Below are positions 37,290 through 47,228 of a stretch of 59,797 nt of DNA, in pieces (positions within the stretch are counted from its first letter, which is position 1; each line of letters starts with the position of its first letter). The translations under genes were made by a program, and so were the position numbers. The stretch spans positions 1-59,797 of the forward strand of contig JADFUS010000056.1 in the NCBI GenBank assembly GCA_015222165.1, written 5' to 3'. Below the pieces are notes generated by a model. That model did no database searches. It was not told the DNA's origin and was given only the letters and a program-made list of their open reading frames with translations. The stretch comes from Bacteroidota bacterium (lineage in GTDB: Bacteria; Bacteroidota; Bacteroidia; Bacteroidales; Rikenellaceae).

Positions 37290-39392
37290 TTATTTTATAA
37301 AGCCTCTTTTTCTCATCAATGGTTTTACAGATGGTTCTTCTCCTCTAAATTTCAAGTATTGAACCATTCCTTCGTCATATCCACCTTCTGAAAGAACATT
37401 TTTGCGGAATTTTTTTGCTATTTCAGGATTGAAAATATCGCCACTCTCTTTAAATGCTGAAAAAGCATCGCTATCAAGTAGGGCAGCCCAAGTATAAACA
37501 TAGTAACCTGCAGAATAACCGTCGCAGAAAATATGTTTGAAGAAAGTTGTTCTGTATCTTGGATTTATCTCTTTTATAAGACCATACTTTTCCATACAAC
37601 TTTTTTCAAAAGCAAGAACATCTATATTTTCTTCGGCTTTTTCACGAGTATACCAATCCATATCAAGAAGTGCAGCAGCAACGTGTTCTGTAGTAGCCCA
37701 GCCTTGATTGAATTTTGTTATTTCGCCAATTTTTGCAATCATATCGTCTGGCATAACTTCTCCAGTTTTATAATTTAAAGCATATACTTTCATAACTTCA
37801 GGTTCTGAAGCCCAATTTTCCATAACTTGAGATGGTAGTTCTACCATATCCAAAGGAATTGTTCCGCACACTTTAGAATATTTTCCTCTAGAGAATAAAC
37901 TATGTAATGCATGACCAAATTCATGGAACATTGTTTCTGTGTCGTCAAAACTTAATAGAGCAGGTTTGTCGCCAACAGGTTTGCTGAAATTTCCTGTTAT
38001 TGTAACAAGTGGGAAAATCTCGTCTTCACCGTTCCAATCATAAGGTCTTATCTCTTCGCACCATGCACCGCCTTCTTTGCTTTCACGTGGAAAATAATCT
38101 AAATATAAAATTCCAAGATGTGAACCGTCGCTCTCTTTAACTTCATAAGTTTCTACATCTTCATGATATGTTTGAATATCTGAGCGACGTTCTAAAGTTA
38201 TACCATATAATTTATTAGCAACATAAAACATTCCGTCACGAACATTATCAACACTTAGATATGGACGCATCTCCTCTTCGTCAAAATTATATTTTTCACT
38301 TCTTAGTTTTTCGGCATAATACCACCAGTCCCATGCTTCGATAGTGACATTGTCTTTACTAGCTAATTTTTGAAGGTCTATAAGTTCTTTTTTAGCTTGT
38401 TTAAGTGCAGGACGCCATAACTCTAACATCAACTCATAAACTTTTTCAGGAGTCTTAGCCATGTTATTGTCAATAAGGTAGCTTGCATAAGAGTTGAAAC
38501 CTAATAGGTTAGCTTTTCTAATGTTTAAATTGATAATTTCATTAACAGCTTGAGTGTTGTTGTTATTATTATCGTTTATACCACGATTATAGTAAGCATT
38601 ATATATATCTTTTCTTAATTCACGTTTGCTAGAATATTGTAAAAAAGGAAGCATACTTGGTTTGTCAACAGTGAAAAGCCATTTTCCGTCAAGATCTGCG
38701 CTTTTAGCATCTTCTGCAGAAGATTTACACACACTTTCTGGAAGTCCTTCAAGGTCTTCTTCGTTTTCAATGATTAACTTATATGCTTTTGTATCTTTAA
38801 GAAGATTTTCTCCAAAAGTCAAAGATAACATTGCTAATTTAGAGTTTAACTTTTTAAGTTCCTCTTTTTGTTCACTATTTAATCCAGCACCTTTACGTTT
38901 ATAGCTATTATAATATTTTTCAATAGTACGAATAGATAGAGCGTCAAGATTTAGGTCATTTCTATTATCATAAACTGTTTTTATACGTCCAAACAGCTCA
39001 TCATTCATAGATATGTTGTCATAGTGAGAAGTTAAAATAGGAGTTATTTCCTTAGAAATATCCATCAACTCATCATTAGACATATTTGCTTTTAAAGTTG
39101 AAAATACTCTTTCTATTCTGTCTAACATTTTTCCAGAATTGTTTAGAGCAACAATAGTATTTTCAAAAGTTGGTGCTTCTTTTGTCGAAACTATAGCATT
39201 AATTTCTTTGGTGTTTTCGGAAATAGCTTTTTCAAAAGCAGGTTTGAAATTAGTAAGTTCAATTTCGTTAAAAGGTGGAGTTTGGAATGGAGTGTTAAAT
39301 TCTTGAAGAAGAGGATTCTCTTTTTGCTCGTTTCCTCCGCACGAGACTAATCCTATTCCTGCACACATCATCATTAAAATTTTCTTTTTCAT
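37290..39392 (-). CDS. dcp: M3 family peptidase, peptidyl-dipeptidase Dcp-like lipoprotein
   Basis: This 700-residue zinc metallopeptidase removes dipeptides from peptide C-termini. The zinc motif is HEFGH in TMFHEFGHALHSLF, with the downstream E in the helix after. Unlike cytosolic E. coli Dcp it begins with a lipoprotein signal (GLVSCGGNE), so it is probably anchored in the periplasm or outer membrane, next in function to secreted dipeptidyl-peptidases such as DPP11. It is monocistronic. Confidence 0.93.
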   Translation of the reverse strand: MKKKILMMMCAGIGLVSCGGNEQKENPLLQEFNTPFQTPPFNEIELTNFKPAFEKAISENTKEINAIVSTKEAPTFENTIVALNNSGKMLDRIERVFSTLKANMSNDELMDISKEITPILTSHYDNISMNDELFGRIKTVYDNRNDLNLDALSIRTIEKYYNSYKRKGAGLNSEQKEELKKLNSKLAMLSLTFGENLLKDTKAYKLIIENEEDLEGLPESVCKSSAEDAKSADLDGKWLFTVDKPSMLPFLQYSSKRELRKDIYNAYYNRGINDNNNNNTQAVNEIINLNIRKANLLGFNSYASYLIDNNMAKTPEKVYELMLELWRPALKQAKKELIDLQKLASKDNVTIEAWDWWYYAEKLRSEKYNFDEEEMRPYLSVDNVRDGMFYVANKLYGITLERRSDIQTYHEDVETYEVKESDGSHLGILYLDYFPRESKEGGAWCEEIRPYDWNGEDEIFPLVTITGNFSKPVGDKPALLSFDDTETMFHEFGHALHSLFSRGKYSKVCGTIPLDMVELPSQVMENWASEPEVMKVYALNYKTGEVMPDDMIAKIGEITKFNQGWATTEHVAAALLDMDWYTREKAEENIDVLAFEKSCMEKYGLIKEINPRYRTTFFKHIFCDGYSAGYYVYTWAALLDSDAFSAFKESGDIFNPEIAKKFRKNVLSEGGYDEGMVQYLKFRGEEPSVKPLMRKRGFIK

Positions 39393-39440
39393 ATGTTGTT
39401 TTTCTGTTTTTTAGTAGTTTTACAATATAATAATTTTAAA

Positions 39441-39490
39441 ATAAAAAATAGGGCTAACTCTAAAAAAATTAAAGTTAGCCCTATAAAAAT
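39441..39490 (-). terminator. Terminator of the efflux operon
   Basis: ATAGGGCTAACT (39448-39459) pairs with AGTTAGCCCTAT (39473-39484). On the minus strand the stem is followed by TTTTTTAT. It lies after the PII-like gene. Confidence 0.85.
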
Positions 39491-39499
39491 ATGTTAATT

Positions 39500-39793
39500 T
39501 TATAATTGATTAGTTATATCCCAAACAAAAGCACGAAGACCTTGTTCTTCTGTTTGTGAGTCAAGTTCACGTAAAGCATCTAATATAGGCTCAACTTTAT
39601 GATCTTCAACTATAGTTATTATTGTAGAGTTTATTGATGGCCAAGTGTGGTTTCCAAAGTGAGGTTCGCCTTTAAAAGAACCTCTACCCAAAGTATTATC
39701 TATTTGAGTATATCCACGAGAGCCAAATTTATCTATTATAGCCATAACAGATTCTGTCAGAGCCATATTGTATGATATAAAAACTGATTTCAT
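39500..39793 (-). CDS. PII-like transporter-associated protein (PG0541 family)
   Basis: This 97-residue protein has the ferredoxin-like alternation of a PII-like fold (MKSVFISYN..., then IITIVEDHKVEPILDALREL). It matches the small PG0541-type family that accompanies RND transporter genes in Bacteroidales. PII-like proteins usually form trimers that sense small ligands and control transporters. It is the last gene of the TetR-TolC-MFP-RND operon, 10 bases after the RND gene. A regulatory role on the pump is inference. Confidence 0.8.
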   Translation of the reverse strand: MKSVFISYNMALTESVMAIIDKFGSRGYTQIDNTLGRGSFKGEPHFGNHTWPSINSTIITIVEDHKVEPILDALRELDSQTEEQGLRAFVWDITNQL

Positions 39794-39803
39794 AGTCTTA
39801 ATA

Positions 39804-42800
39804 TTATTTATTTAATTTTTTGCAACGTTCTTTTTTTAAAGTTCGTGCGGCGAAAAGAGTATAAACTACTGGGACAACAATAAGTGTCAATATAGTAGAG
39901 AATGTAAGTCCTCCGATTACAGCGATACCCATAGGTTGCCAAGTTTCTGAACCTTCACCAGAACCTATAGCCATTGGTAACATACCAAGAATAGTTGTTA
40001 GTGAAGTCATAAGCACTGGACGAAGACGAGATTTACCAGCGTTGATTACAGAAGTTGATAGACCAGCTCCTCTCTCTCTTAGTAAATTCGCAAAATCGAC
40101 CATAACAATACCATTCTTAACAACAATACCTACTAGCATTATAGCACCTATTAAGGCTATGACACTCAATGGTGTATTTGTCAGATAGAGAGCTAAAAAT
40201 ACTCCCGTAAAGGCAAACGGTAGAGAGAATAATATTATAAATGGCATTCTGAAAGATTCAAATTGTGTTGCCATAACAATATAAACAAGAATTATTATCA
40301 GAATCATTAATGTTATCATATCAGTAAATGACTCTTGTTGATCTTCATAAGTACCACCAATCTCAACAAAAAGATCGTCTGGAATATCCATAGTTTCAAG
40401 ATTATCCTGAATTCCAGAAACAACCTCACTAAGTGCTGCTCCAGAAAGAGTAATATTTACCGCTATCATACGCTCACGATTTTCACGTTCGATAGTTGGA
40501 GGAGCAAATTCTTCTATAACATTACCAACGTCTTTGACTCTTATAGCTTTTCCAGCAGGGTTGTAAATAATAATATTTTCTATGTTTGCAACACTTTTAC
40601 GATACTCTTCAGCATATCTAACATATATATCATATTCATCTCCATCTTCACGATATTTTGAAGCTAACAAACCATTAACACGGTTACGTATAGCTGTAGA
40701 AACTTGTGCAGTGCTTAATCCATAATAGCTTAATTTTGTTCTATCAAAAATAACTCTATATTCAGGACGCATATCTTCACGACTAAGTTGAATGTCTGTT
40801 GCACCTTTTATAGTCTTAGCTTTTTCTTGGATTTCTTTAGCTATTTTTTCAGCTTTATTCATGTCATATCCAAAAACTTTCACTTGGATATCTGCCGTAG
40901 AACCCGAAGGTCCCGAGCTTCCCGTTGCTACTTTAAACTCTTTTATTTCAGGAATATTCTTGAAATCTTCACGTAATAAATCACCAATTTCAAAAACAGA
41001 ACGTTCTCTATCTTCAGAAGAAGTTAGTTTCAATATTAATTTTATGACATGTGTTCCAGAGTCTCCCATAAGGGCTGCATAAATATTTTTACCGTCTGCA
41101 ACACCAGTACTTGAAGATATGATTTTTACTTCTGGATATTTCTCTTTAATTAATGTCTCTATTTGTCGAGCTGTCTTCATAGAATACTCAACACTTCTTC
41201 CTTGGTCTAACTTTACTGTTGCATCTATACGTCCACTATCACTTTTTGGGAAAAATTCTGATGGAACAAGTCTCATTAAAAATATACTTGAAACAAATAT
41301 AGATATGGCAATACTTAAAATTAAAGTACGATGACGAACCGACCATGTAAGAACTTTAGCATACCAAGTATCAAGTCTATCAAGGAATCTTTCGATAGGT
41401 TTATAGCTGAAAAATGCTTTTTTATCTTTAAAATTAACTTTTGATTTTAGCATTAATGATGAAAGCATTGGAGTCAATGTAATAGCGGCAATAGTAGAAA
41501 CCACTGTTACAAGAGATACTATCCAACCAAGTTCTTTAAACATTATACCAGCCATACCTGTAAGCATTGTTAGAGGCATGAAAACTGCTACAATAACAAG
41601 AGTTGTAGCTATTACAGCAAGCCATACTTCGTTTGTTGCATATATAGCTGCTTGTTTAGGGCTACTTCCTCGTTCGATATGTTTTGTTATGTTTTCAAGT
41701 ACAACAATAGCATCATCAACCACCAGTCCTATAGCAATGGACAAGGAACTTAACGATATAATATTCAGTGTACTATCTGCAATGTTAAGATATATGAAAG
41801 AGACTATCAGAGAAACGGGAATAGTAAGAATTATTATAAATGTTGCTCTCCAACGTCCTAAAAAGAAGAACACTACGAGCATCACAAATAAGAATGCAAA
41901 TAAAACAGTTTCACTTAGTGAGTCAATACTATTTACGATATATTCAGATAAATCGACTACCACACCAATTTTAATATCTGGAGGAAGACTTGCTTGAATA
42001 TCTGGCAGTGCTTTAATTACATCTTTAGCGATGTTTACGGTGTTAGCTCCCGATTGTTTTTGTACAATAACACGAGCTGCTAATTTACCATTTATACGTT
42101 CGTCGAGGGTAAGCTCTTTAAGAGTATCTTTAACTACAGCAATATCTTTAAGATATATTTGTTTTCCTCCACGTGTTGCTACTACTAAATTATTTATTTC
42201 GTCACTAGAGGTGAATTCTCCTTTTCCACGAATACTTAGAGTTTGATTACCAACATCAATGCTACCACCGGGAACATCAATATTTTCCTTAGTTAGAACA
42301 TTACCTATAGCTTCAACACTAATTTTATATGCTTCTAATTTTCGAGGGTCAACATTTATTTGTATCTCTCGTTCTGTAGCACCCATAAGACTAACAGCAC
42401 CAACACCATCGATACGGTTAAGTGTGTTTACCAACTTATCATCAAGTATCTTTTTAAGTGCAGGATAACTCTCATCTGCTGTGGCATAAAGCACAATAAC
42501 AGGAATCATAGAAGAGCTAAACTTGAAAATAGTTGGAGTCTCTGATTCTTCAGGAAGAAGAGATTGTACTCTACCAACAACATCACGTACATCGTTCATT
42601 GCTTGGTCTATATCAGAACCCCATTTTAATTCTAGAGTTACCAAAGAGACATTGTCCGATGATTTTGATGTTATTTTATCTAAGTTATCAACAGTATTCA
42701 AGTTATCTTCAAGAATACGAGTTACGTTTGTTTCTATATCTGCTGCGTTAGCTCCTGGGTAAGAAGTCATTACCGAGACAACAGGAATATCCATCTCTGG

Positions 42801-42911
42801 ATATTGGTCAACAGCTAAATTATTTAGCGAGTAAAGACCAAAGACGATAACACCTACAAATATAAGTATCGTTGATATGGGCTTTTTGACCGAAGTTTCA
42901 TATATCTTCAT
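39804..42911 (-). CDS. RND efflux pump permease, HAE1/AcrB-like
   Basis: This 1035-residue inner-membrane transporter has 12 helices and two large periplasmic loops. Proton-relay acidic residues lie in IGLVVDDAIVVLENI (TM4). Characteristic stretches are VDQYPEMDIPVVSV, SYPGANAADIE, GVGAVSLMGA and GIVVKNGIVMVDFAN. It is the HAE1 (drug/lipophile) type rather than the heavy-metal type. It forms a tripartite pump with the adaptor and TolC-type protein encoded just upstream. The substrate is unknown. Confidence 0.95.
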   Translation of the reverse strand: MKIYETSVKKPISTILIFVGVIVFGLYSLNNLAVDQYPEMDIPVVSVMTSYPGANAADIETNVTRILEDNLNTVDNLDKITSKSSDNVSLVTLELKWGSDIDQAMNDVRDVVGRVQSLLPEESETPTIFKFSSSMIPVIVLYATADESYPALKKILDDKLVNTLNRIDGVGAVSLMGATEREIQINVDPRKLEAYKISVEAIGNVLTKENIDVPGGSIDVGNQTLSIRGKGEFTSSDEINNLVVATRGGKQIYLKDIAVVKDTLKELTLDERINGKLAARVIVQKQSGANTVNIAKDVIKALPDIQASLPPDIKIGVVVDLSEYIVNSIDSLSETVLFAFLFVMLVVFFFLGRWRATFIIILTIPVSLIVSFIYLNIADSTLNIISLSSLSIAIGLVVDDAIVVLENITKHIERGSSPKQAAIYATNEVWLAVIATTLVIVAVFMPLTMLTGMAGIMFKELGWIVSLVTVVSTIAAITLTPMLSSLMLKSKVNFKDKKAFFSYKPIERFLDRLDTWYAKVLTWSVRHRTLILSIAISIFVSSIFLMRLVPSEFFPKSDSGRIDATVKLDQGRSVEYSMKTARQIETLIKEKYPEVKIISSSTGVADGKNIYAALMGDSGTHVIKLILKLTSSEDRERSVFEIGDLLREDFKNIPEIKEFKVATGSSGPSGSTADIQVKVFGYDMNKAEKIAKEIQEKAKTIKGATDIQLSREDMRPEYRVIFDRTKLSYYGLSTAQVSTAIRNRVNGLLASKYREDGDEYDIYVRYAEEYRKSVANIENIIIYNPAGKAIRVKDVGNVIEEFAPPTIERENRERMIAVNITLSGAALSEVVSGIQDNLETMDIPDDLFVEIGGTYEDQQESFTDMITLMILIIILVYIVMATQFESFRMPFIILFSLPFAFTGVFLALYLTNTPLSVIALIGAIMLVGIVVKNGIVMVDFANLLRERGAGLSTSVINAGKSRLRPVLMTSLTTILGMLPMAIGSGEGSETWQPMGIAVIGGLTFSTILTLIVVPVVYTLFAARTLKKERCKKLNK

Positions 42912-42951
42912 TCTATTTCTTTTTACTTTTATAAAGTTTTTTTTTCAAAAA

Positions 42952-43962
42952 CTATTTTATTATAGTAACTTCTCCTTTATCAAGAAGACGTTGACCCCCA
43001 GCGATAACAACAGATTCGCCTTCGTTTATACCACTTAATATCTCTATTTTATCACCAACAATACGACCTCTTTTTATAACTCGTCTTTCGGCAATACTAT
43101 CTTTAATAACAAAAGAGTAGTGTTCGTTAGAACCAATTTGTTTTTGTACGGCAACATCTGGAATAAGAATTCTTTCTATATTTCCAAAGTTTAAAGAAAC
43201 TCGGCTATACATTCCTGGGCGTAGTGTTAAAGATTTATTTGGTATAGTTATCTCAACCATAAAAGTACGTGTTGTTGCGTCTAAGGCTGGATAAATTAAA
43301 GTAACATTTCCTTTAAAAATTTTATTAGGATAAACTTCTAAATGTATATTTACGGGCATACCCATTTTTACTCGTGGAAAATATTCTTCCGAAACATTAA
43401 CACGAACTTTAACTTTATTCATTTGCATAACTGTAAGAATTCTTCCTACAGAAGGAGAATATAAATCACCTTCATCATACATACGTTCAGTGACAACACC
43501 ATTTATTGGAGATACTAAATCAACATTTTCTTTTAGGTTGTTTAGAGCGTGTCTAGCAACATCAAGTTGAGTCTTTAATTGGTCAAGTTGTTGTTTCGAA
43601 GCTCCTCCCTCTTCATAAAGTTTCTCTATACGAGAAAAATCTATTTCTAAATTTGAAAGTTGTATTGACGCTTGAAGATATTGTCTCTTATCCATCTTAA
43701 CAAGAAGCTCTCCTTTTTTTACTTTGTCGCCAACTTCCACATTTATATGTTCTATTCTCAAACCCATAGAAGAGCTTATTTTATTAACATAAAAAGGTCT
43801 TATTGTTCCAGTAAAGTCAGCTAACTGATTGACTTTCTCTTTTTGTGCAATTTCTACTTTTACTAATGTTTTTGTAGATTTTTCGCCTTTTTTCGCATTT
43901 TTCGAAGTACAGCTACAAAGTACTAAAACAGCTAGAAATATGCTCGTTAAAATCTTTTTCAT
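42952..43962 (-). CDS. RND efflux periplasmic adaptor lipoprotein
   Basis: This 336-residue membrane-fusion protein has a lipoprotein signal (LVLCSCTSK, Cys18 or so). Barrel-sandwich halves lie around a short coiled-coil hairpin (SNLEIDFSRIEKLYEEGGASKQQLDQLKTQLD). Lipoyl-like motifs are VEVGDKVKKGELLVKMD and LVSPINGVVTERMYDEGD. It links the RND permease to the outer-membrane channel. It is 40 bases upstream of the RND gene. Confidence 0.94.
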   Translation of the reverse strand: MKKILTSIFLAVLVLCSCTSKNAKKGEKSTKTLVKVEIAQKEKVNQLADFTGTIRPFYVNKISSSMGLRIEHINVEVGDKVKKGELLVKMDKRQYLQASIQLSNLEIDFSRIEKLYEEGGASKQQLDQLKTQLDVARHALNNLKENVDLVSPINGVVTERMYDEGDLYSPSVGRILTVMQMNKVKVRVNVSEEYFPRVKMGMPVNIHLEVYPNKIFKGNVTLIYPALDATTRTFMVEITIPNKSLTLRPGMYSRVSLNFGNIERILIPDVAVQKQIGSNEHYSFVIKDSIAERRVIKRGRIVGDKIEILSGINEGESVVIAGGQRLLDKGEVTIIK

Positions 43963-43970
43963 ATATTTTC

Positions 43971-45299
43971 TTATTTTATTTTTCCAATTATTTTTTCGTA
44001 ATCCGCCATAGCACTCTTATAGTCAAAAATAGACTGAGCATAGTTTAGTTTTGCACGTAGCAATGAAACTTGAGAGCTATTTAGTTCTATTATTGTTCCA
44101 GCACCAATGTCATATCTTGTTTTAGATATTATATAACCTTTTTTAGCTTGAGTTTTTGCGACAAAATTACTCTTCATTTGTCCACGAGATTTTATCATAT
44201 TACTCATAGACATCTCTATTTGGTAGTTTACATTTTCTTTCAAATAATCACGTTGCATAGATACTTGACCTATAGTATTTCTTATTTGATGTTCTTTGTT
44301 TACTTTTGAATTACCAGCGAAAATAGGAATGTTAAGTTGAAGCCCTGTGAAAGCAGTTCCCTTCCAATCATAACTTGATATTTTCCAATCATTGCTTTGA
44401 GTTAAAACTTGATATTGTAAGAAAGCGTTTAATGTAGGTAGTCTTAAAGATTTTTGAATCTTTAATTGATGTTCAAGAAGACCTATTTTTAAATCTAATT
44501 GTTTCAACTGACTATTTTCATCTGAACTATTACTTAGTTGAGAATTATTATTTATATCTTTTACAAAATCTTCTAGCTTTTCTTCCATGATAATTTTAGT
44601 GTCCATAGGTAAAGAAAGAAGCATATTCAAAAGAAGTCTAGCATTGCTAACACTATTCTCAGCAAGTATAAGTGTCGGAGTAAGATTGCTAAGTTGTACT
44701 TCCGCAGTTATAAGATCATATTCAGACATAATCCCTAATTCATAAGAGTTACGACTTGTCTCAACAACTTGTTTAGCAAGATCTATATTATCCTTTATTA
44801 CTTCTGCCGAATTTTCTCCTAAAAGAATTGCTAAATATGTTTTTTTAACTTGATTTGCTAATTCTATTTTTGAAGAGCGTGCAGATTCTACAGCAATGAG
44901 CATTTGTTGTTTGTTCATCTTCATTGTGCGGTAGATTGTCGGCATATACAATGGAAGTCCCAAATTTGCTCCAGCATTAAAACTATTGTCGAATCCCATT
45001 CGCATAGCACCTCCTGATCCAGGACCAAAAGCACCTTCGGGCAAAAACATTACTGGAGACATAATGTTATATGTATAGTTTCCAGTTCCATTTATACTAG
45101 GAAGCAGATTGCCTATTGTCTCTTTTTTTACATAATCTTGGCGTTGAATCTCCATCTCTGCAATCTTTATCGTTGGATTTTCATTTAGAGCAATATCTAC
45201 TGCTTGTTCTAAATTTACAGTAATAGTCTCTTGAGCGAATATGGGTATGCTCAAAATATTCAAGAAGACTATTAGACCAATTTTTCTTAATCGATTCAT
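43971..45299 (-). CDS. TolC-family outer-membrane channel
   Basis: This 442-residue outer-membrane efflux protein has a signal peptide (ending near IFAQE). Two repeats of long helices are present, with the family hallmarks LEQAVDIALNENPTI and YNI...NAGANLGLPLY, and the second-half GTAFTGLQLNIPIFAGNSK. It provides the exit duct for the RND pump. Its stop is 9 bases before the adaptor gene and its start 5 bases after the regulator. Confidence 0.95.
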   Translation of the reverse strand: MNRLRKIGLIVFLNILSIPIFAQETITVNLEQAVDIALNENPTIKIAEMEIQRQDYVKKETIGNLLPSINGTGNYTYNIMSPVMFLPEGAFGPGSGGAMRMGFDNSFNAGANLGLPLYMPTIYRTMKMNKQQMLIAVESARSSKIELANQVKKTYLAILLGENSAEVIKDNIDLAKQVVETSRNSYELGIMSEYDLITAEVQLSNLTPTLILAENSVSNARLLLNMLLSLPMDTKIIMEEKLEDFVKDINNNSQLSNSSDENSQLKQLDLKIGLLEHQLKIQKSLRLPTLNAFLQYQVLTQSNDWKISSYDWKGTAFTGLQLNIPIFAGNSKVNKEHQIRNTIGQVSMQRDYLKENVNYQIEMSMSNMIKSRGQMKSNFVAKTQAKKGYIISKTRYDIGAGTIIELNSSQVSLLRAKLNYAQSIFDYKSAMADYEKIIGKIK

Positions 45300-45303
45300 A
45301 TTG

Positions 45304-45930
45304 TTATACTATTTTATTGTTATTCATGTAGTTCTTTATATATTCATCTATCATTTTTATTCCTTTATCTGTAGCTATTCCTCTGAAAAAGAAGACGCTA
45401 ACATATTTGAAAGAGTCTATGAGAGATAAATTTGTTGCTGTTATTCTCTCTTTTTTAAAGACTAAATTATACATAGCTTCATTTAGCATGAAAATAGATA
45501 ATTCGGCATCTATATATTCAATAATTAAACCTTCATTAATTCCTCTTTTAAACCAGTTTGTGAAATTTTTGTGTGCTTTTTCATGATATGGTACTGCATA
45601 TTCTTTGAAAATATCAGGAAAAATTCTTTTTATTTCAAGTCCTAATTTACTAAGGTTGAAAAATTTTTCATCTAAATGTTTGAATTTAAAAAAGATTTCA
45701 TCTATGACAGATAAATTTTGATTTTTTAATTCTTCTTCCATTTCCATGTGCATGTTAATAATATATTTTACACACTCAGTGATAAGAGTTTTTTTGTCAG
45801 AAAAGTTTTCATATAGCGTTCGTTTTGATATGCCTACTTCCACAGCTATGTTATCCATAGTTGTTCCTTTAATGCCATACTCTGTGAATAAATATAACGC
45901 TCGTTCTATAATTTTATTCTTATTTTCCAT
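45304..45930 (-). CDS. TetR-family regulator of the efflux operon
   Basis: This 208-residue protein has an N-terminal TetR helix-turn-helix (about 8-54: ALYLFTEYGIKGTTMDNIAVEVGISKRTLYENFSDKKTLI) and a helical ligand-binding C-terminal part. It is the first gene of the efflux operon, co-directional, so it probably represses its own operon (inference). A full promoter lies just upstream. The efflux genes follow with gaps of 5, 9, 40, 41 and 10 bases or less. Confidence 0.93.
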   Translation of the reverse strand: MENKNKIIERALYLFTEYGIKGTTMDNIAVEVGISKRTLYENFSDKKTLITECVKYIINMHMEMEEELKNQNLSVIDEIFFKFKHLDEKFFNLSKLGLEIKRIFPDIFKEYAVPYHEKAHKNFTNWFKRGINEGLIIEYIDAELSIFMLNEAMYNLVFKKERITATNLSLIDSFKYVSVFFFRGIATDKGIKMIDEYIKNYMNNNKIV

Positions 45931-45947
45931 ATTTTTTGTTTGTGGTG

Positions 45948-45978
45948 CAAAAGTAACCTAAAAAACTAAATAAACAAA
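45948..45978 (-). promoter_or_regulatory. Promoter of the efflux operon
   Basis: On the minus strand TTTG (45975-45978), a 19-base spacer and TACTTTTG (45948-45955) form a full Bacteroidota promoter 18 bases before the tetR start. Confidence 0.72.
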
Positions 45979-46054
45979 AAAAGTTTTTATGTTTTTTATG
46001 TTTTTGTAAAAAAATAATTACTTTTAGGTATTCTTAATAAAAATATAATTTTAA

Positions 46055-46738
46055 ATGGAACTTAAAATAAGAGAAATATTTCTTAATCAAGCAGAATGTG
46101 GGTATCAAAAATTCACTGCAAAATTGATTCCAACTTCTCATAATATTATAGGAGTTCGTATGCCTTTTATGCGAAATTTAGCAAAACAAATTGTTAAAGA
46201 TGATTGGCAGGAGTATTTAAGAACAGCAGATGACTATTATTTTGAAGAGGTTATGCTTCAAGGACTTGTTATAGGGTTAGTAAAAATTGATGTGTCTATA
46301 CGTTTAGAATATATGCGAAAATTTATTTCTAAAATAGATAATTGGTCTGTGTGTGATAGCTTTTGTATAGGTTTGAAATTTGCTCAAAAAAATCAACAAG
46401 AGGTATGGGATTTTATAGAGCCTTATTCTTATTCAGAAAACGAATATGTGGTGCGTTTTTCAGTTGTTACAATGTTAGCTCATTTTATAAATGATAACTA
46501 TATAGATAGGGTTTTAGCAATTTGTTTAAATATTTCACATGATGAATATTATGCAAAAATGGGAGTTGCATGGGCTTTATCAGTATGTTTTGTAAAGTTT
46601 CCTCAAAAAACATTTGTCGTTTTTCAATCTAAAAAAGTTGAGAAATGGACGCATAATAAAGCGATTCAAAAATGCATAGAATCTTTTAGAGTAAAAGATG
46701 AAGATAAAATGGTTTTACGTGCATTAAAACAAAAATAA
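46055..46738 (+). CDS. DNA alkylation repair protein, AlkD-like
   Basis: This 227-residue all-helical HEAT-like repeat protein has VRMPFMRNLAKQI, FEEVMLQGLVIGL, IDNWSVCDSFC and HDEYYAKMGVAWALSVCFVKFP, which match the AlkD-like family. AlkD-type glycosylases remove bulky or cationic alkylated bases without base flipping. It has divergent orientation from the efflux operon and may stand alone. The catalytic residues of AlkD (Trp and Asp) map plausibly to DNWSVCD but I cannot confirm activity. Confidence 0.88.
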   Translation: MELKIREIFLNQAECGYQKFTAKLIPTSHNIIGVRMPFMRNLAKQIVKDDWQEYLRTADDYYFEEVMLQGLVIGLVKIDVSIRLEYMRKFISKIDNWSVCDSFCIGLKFAQKNQQEVWDFIEPYSYSENEYVVRFSVVTMLAHFINDNYIDRVLAICLNISHDEYYAKMGVAWALSVCFVKFPQKTFVVFQSKKVEKWTHNKAIQKCIESFRVKDEDKMVLRALKQK

Positions 46739-46742
46739 TTAT

Positions 46743-46750
46743 TATATTTG
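46743..46750 (+). promoter_or_regulatory. -7 box just before the next small gene
   Basis: TATATTTG ends five bases before the ATG at 46756, so an mRNA from it would be leaderless or nearly so. No -33 TTG is visible. Confidence 0.4.
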
Positions 46751-46755
46751 TGTAT

Positions 46756-47145
46756 ATGAAGAGAGGGATATTATACATATTATTGTTTGTTATAGGGTTG
46801 ATGAGTATTGAAAAATCAACTCCTCGCTTTAGTTGTGTAAATACTTCAGATTCTAGAGATAGTTCTGATATTTATGAAAATAAAATAGGTGGCAATGTAC
46901 AACAAATTTTTGAGGAAAGCAGATTCGATTTATCTGTTGTTTTAGAAACTGTTTTTAGTTTAGAAGATCAAGAATTAAATTTAAAAAATAGGAGTCAAAA
47001 TCCTTTTATAGGAGCAAATAGTACAAAATTCAAATACAAAACTTTATTAAGTCGTCTTATGCAGGAAACGATGCAAAATTTAGCATCTCGACACTCTTCT
47101 GCTATAAATTACTATGTCTATAGTTTTCATGAAATAATTGTTTAG
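46756..47145 (+). CDS. Unknown secreted small protein
   Basis: This 129-residue protein starts at the ATG (46756) after a GTG two codons earlier. The N-terminus (KRGILYILLFVIGLMSI) looks like a signal peptide or membrane anchor. The rest is Ser/Asn-rich and helical, with no family I recognise and one cysteine. It lies 17 bases downstream of the DNA repair gene in the same direction, so it could be co-transcribed or use the -7 box at 46743-46750. Confidence 0.6.
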   Translation: MKRGILYILLFVIGLMSIEKSTPRFSCVNTSDSRDSSDIYENKIGGNVQQIFEESRFDLSVVLETVFSLEDQELNLKNRSQNPFIGANSTKFKYKTLLSRLMQETMQNLASRHSSAINYYVYSFHEIIV

Positions 47146-47228
47146 AGAATAGTCAGTTATTAATTTTCACATCACTTAAATTTACGTGATGAATAATTTT
47201 ATACACTCACAACTCTAAAAATAACAAA

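Noticed and set aside
40335-41997. Several plus-strand frames over the RND gene
   Set aside because: They are antisense shadows of a clear RND transporter; none shows a recognisable protein.
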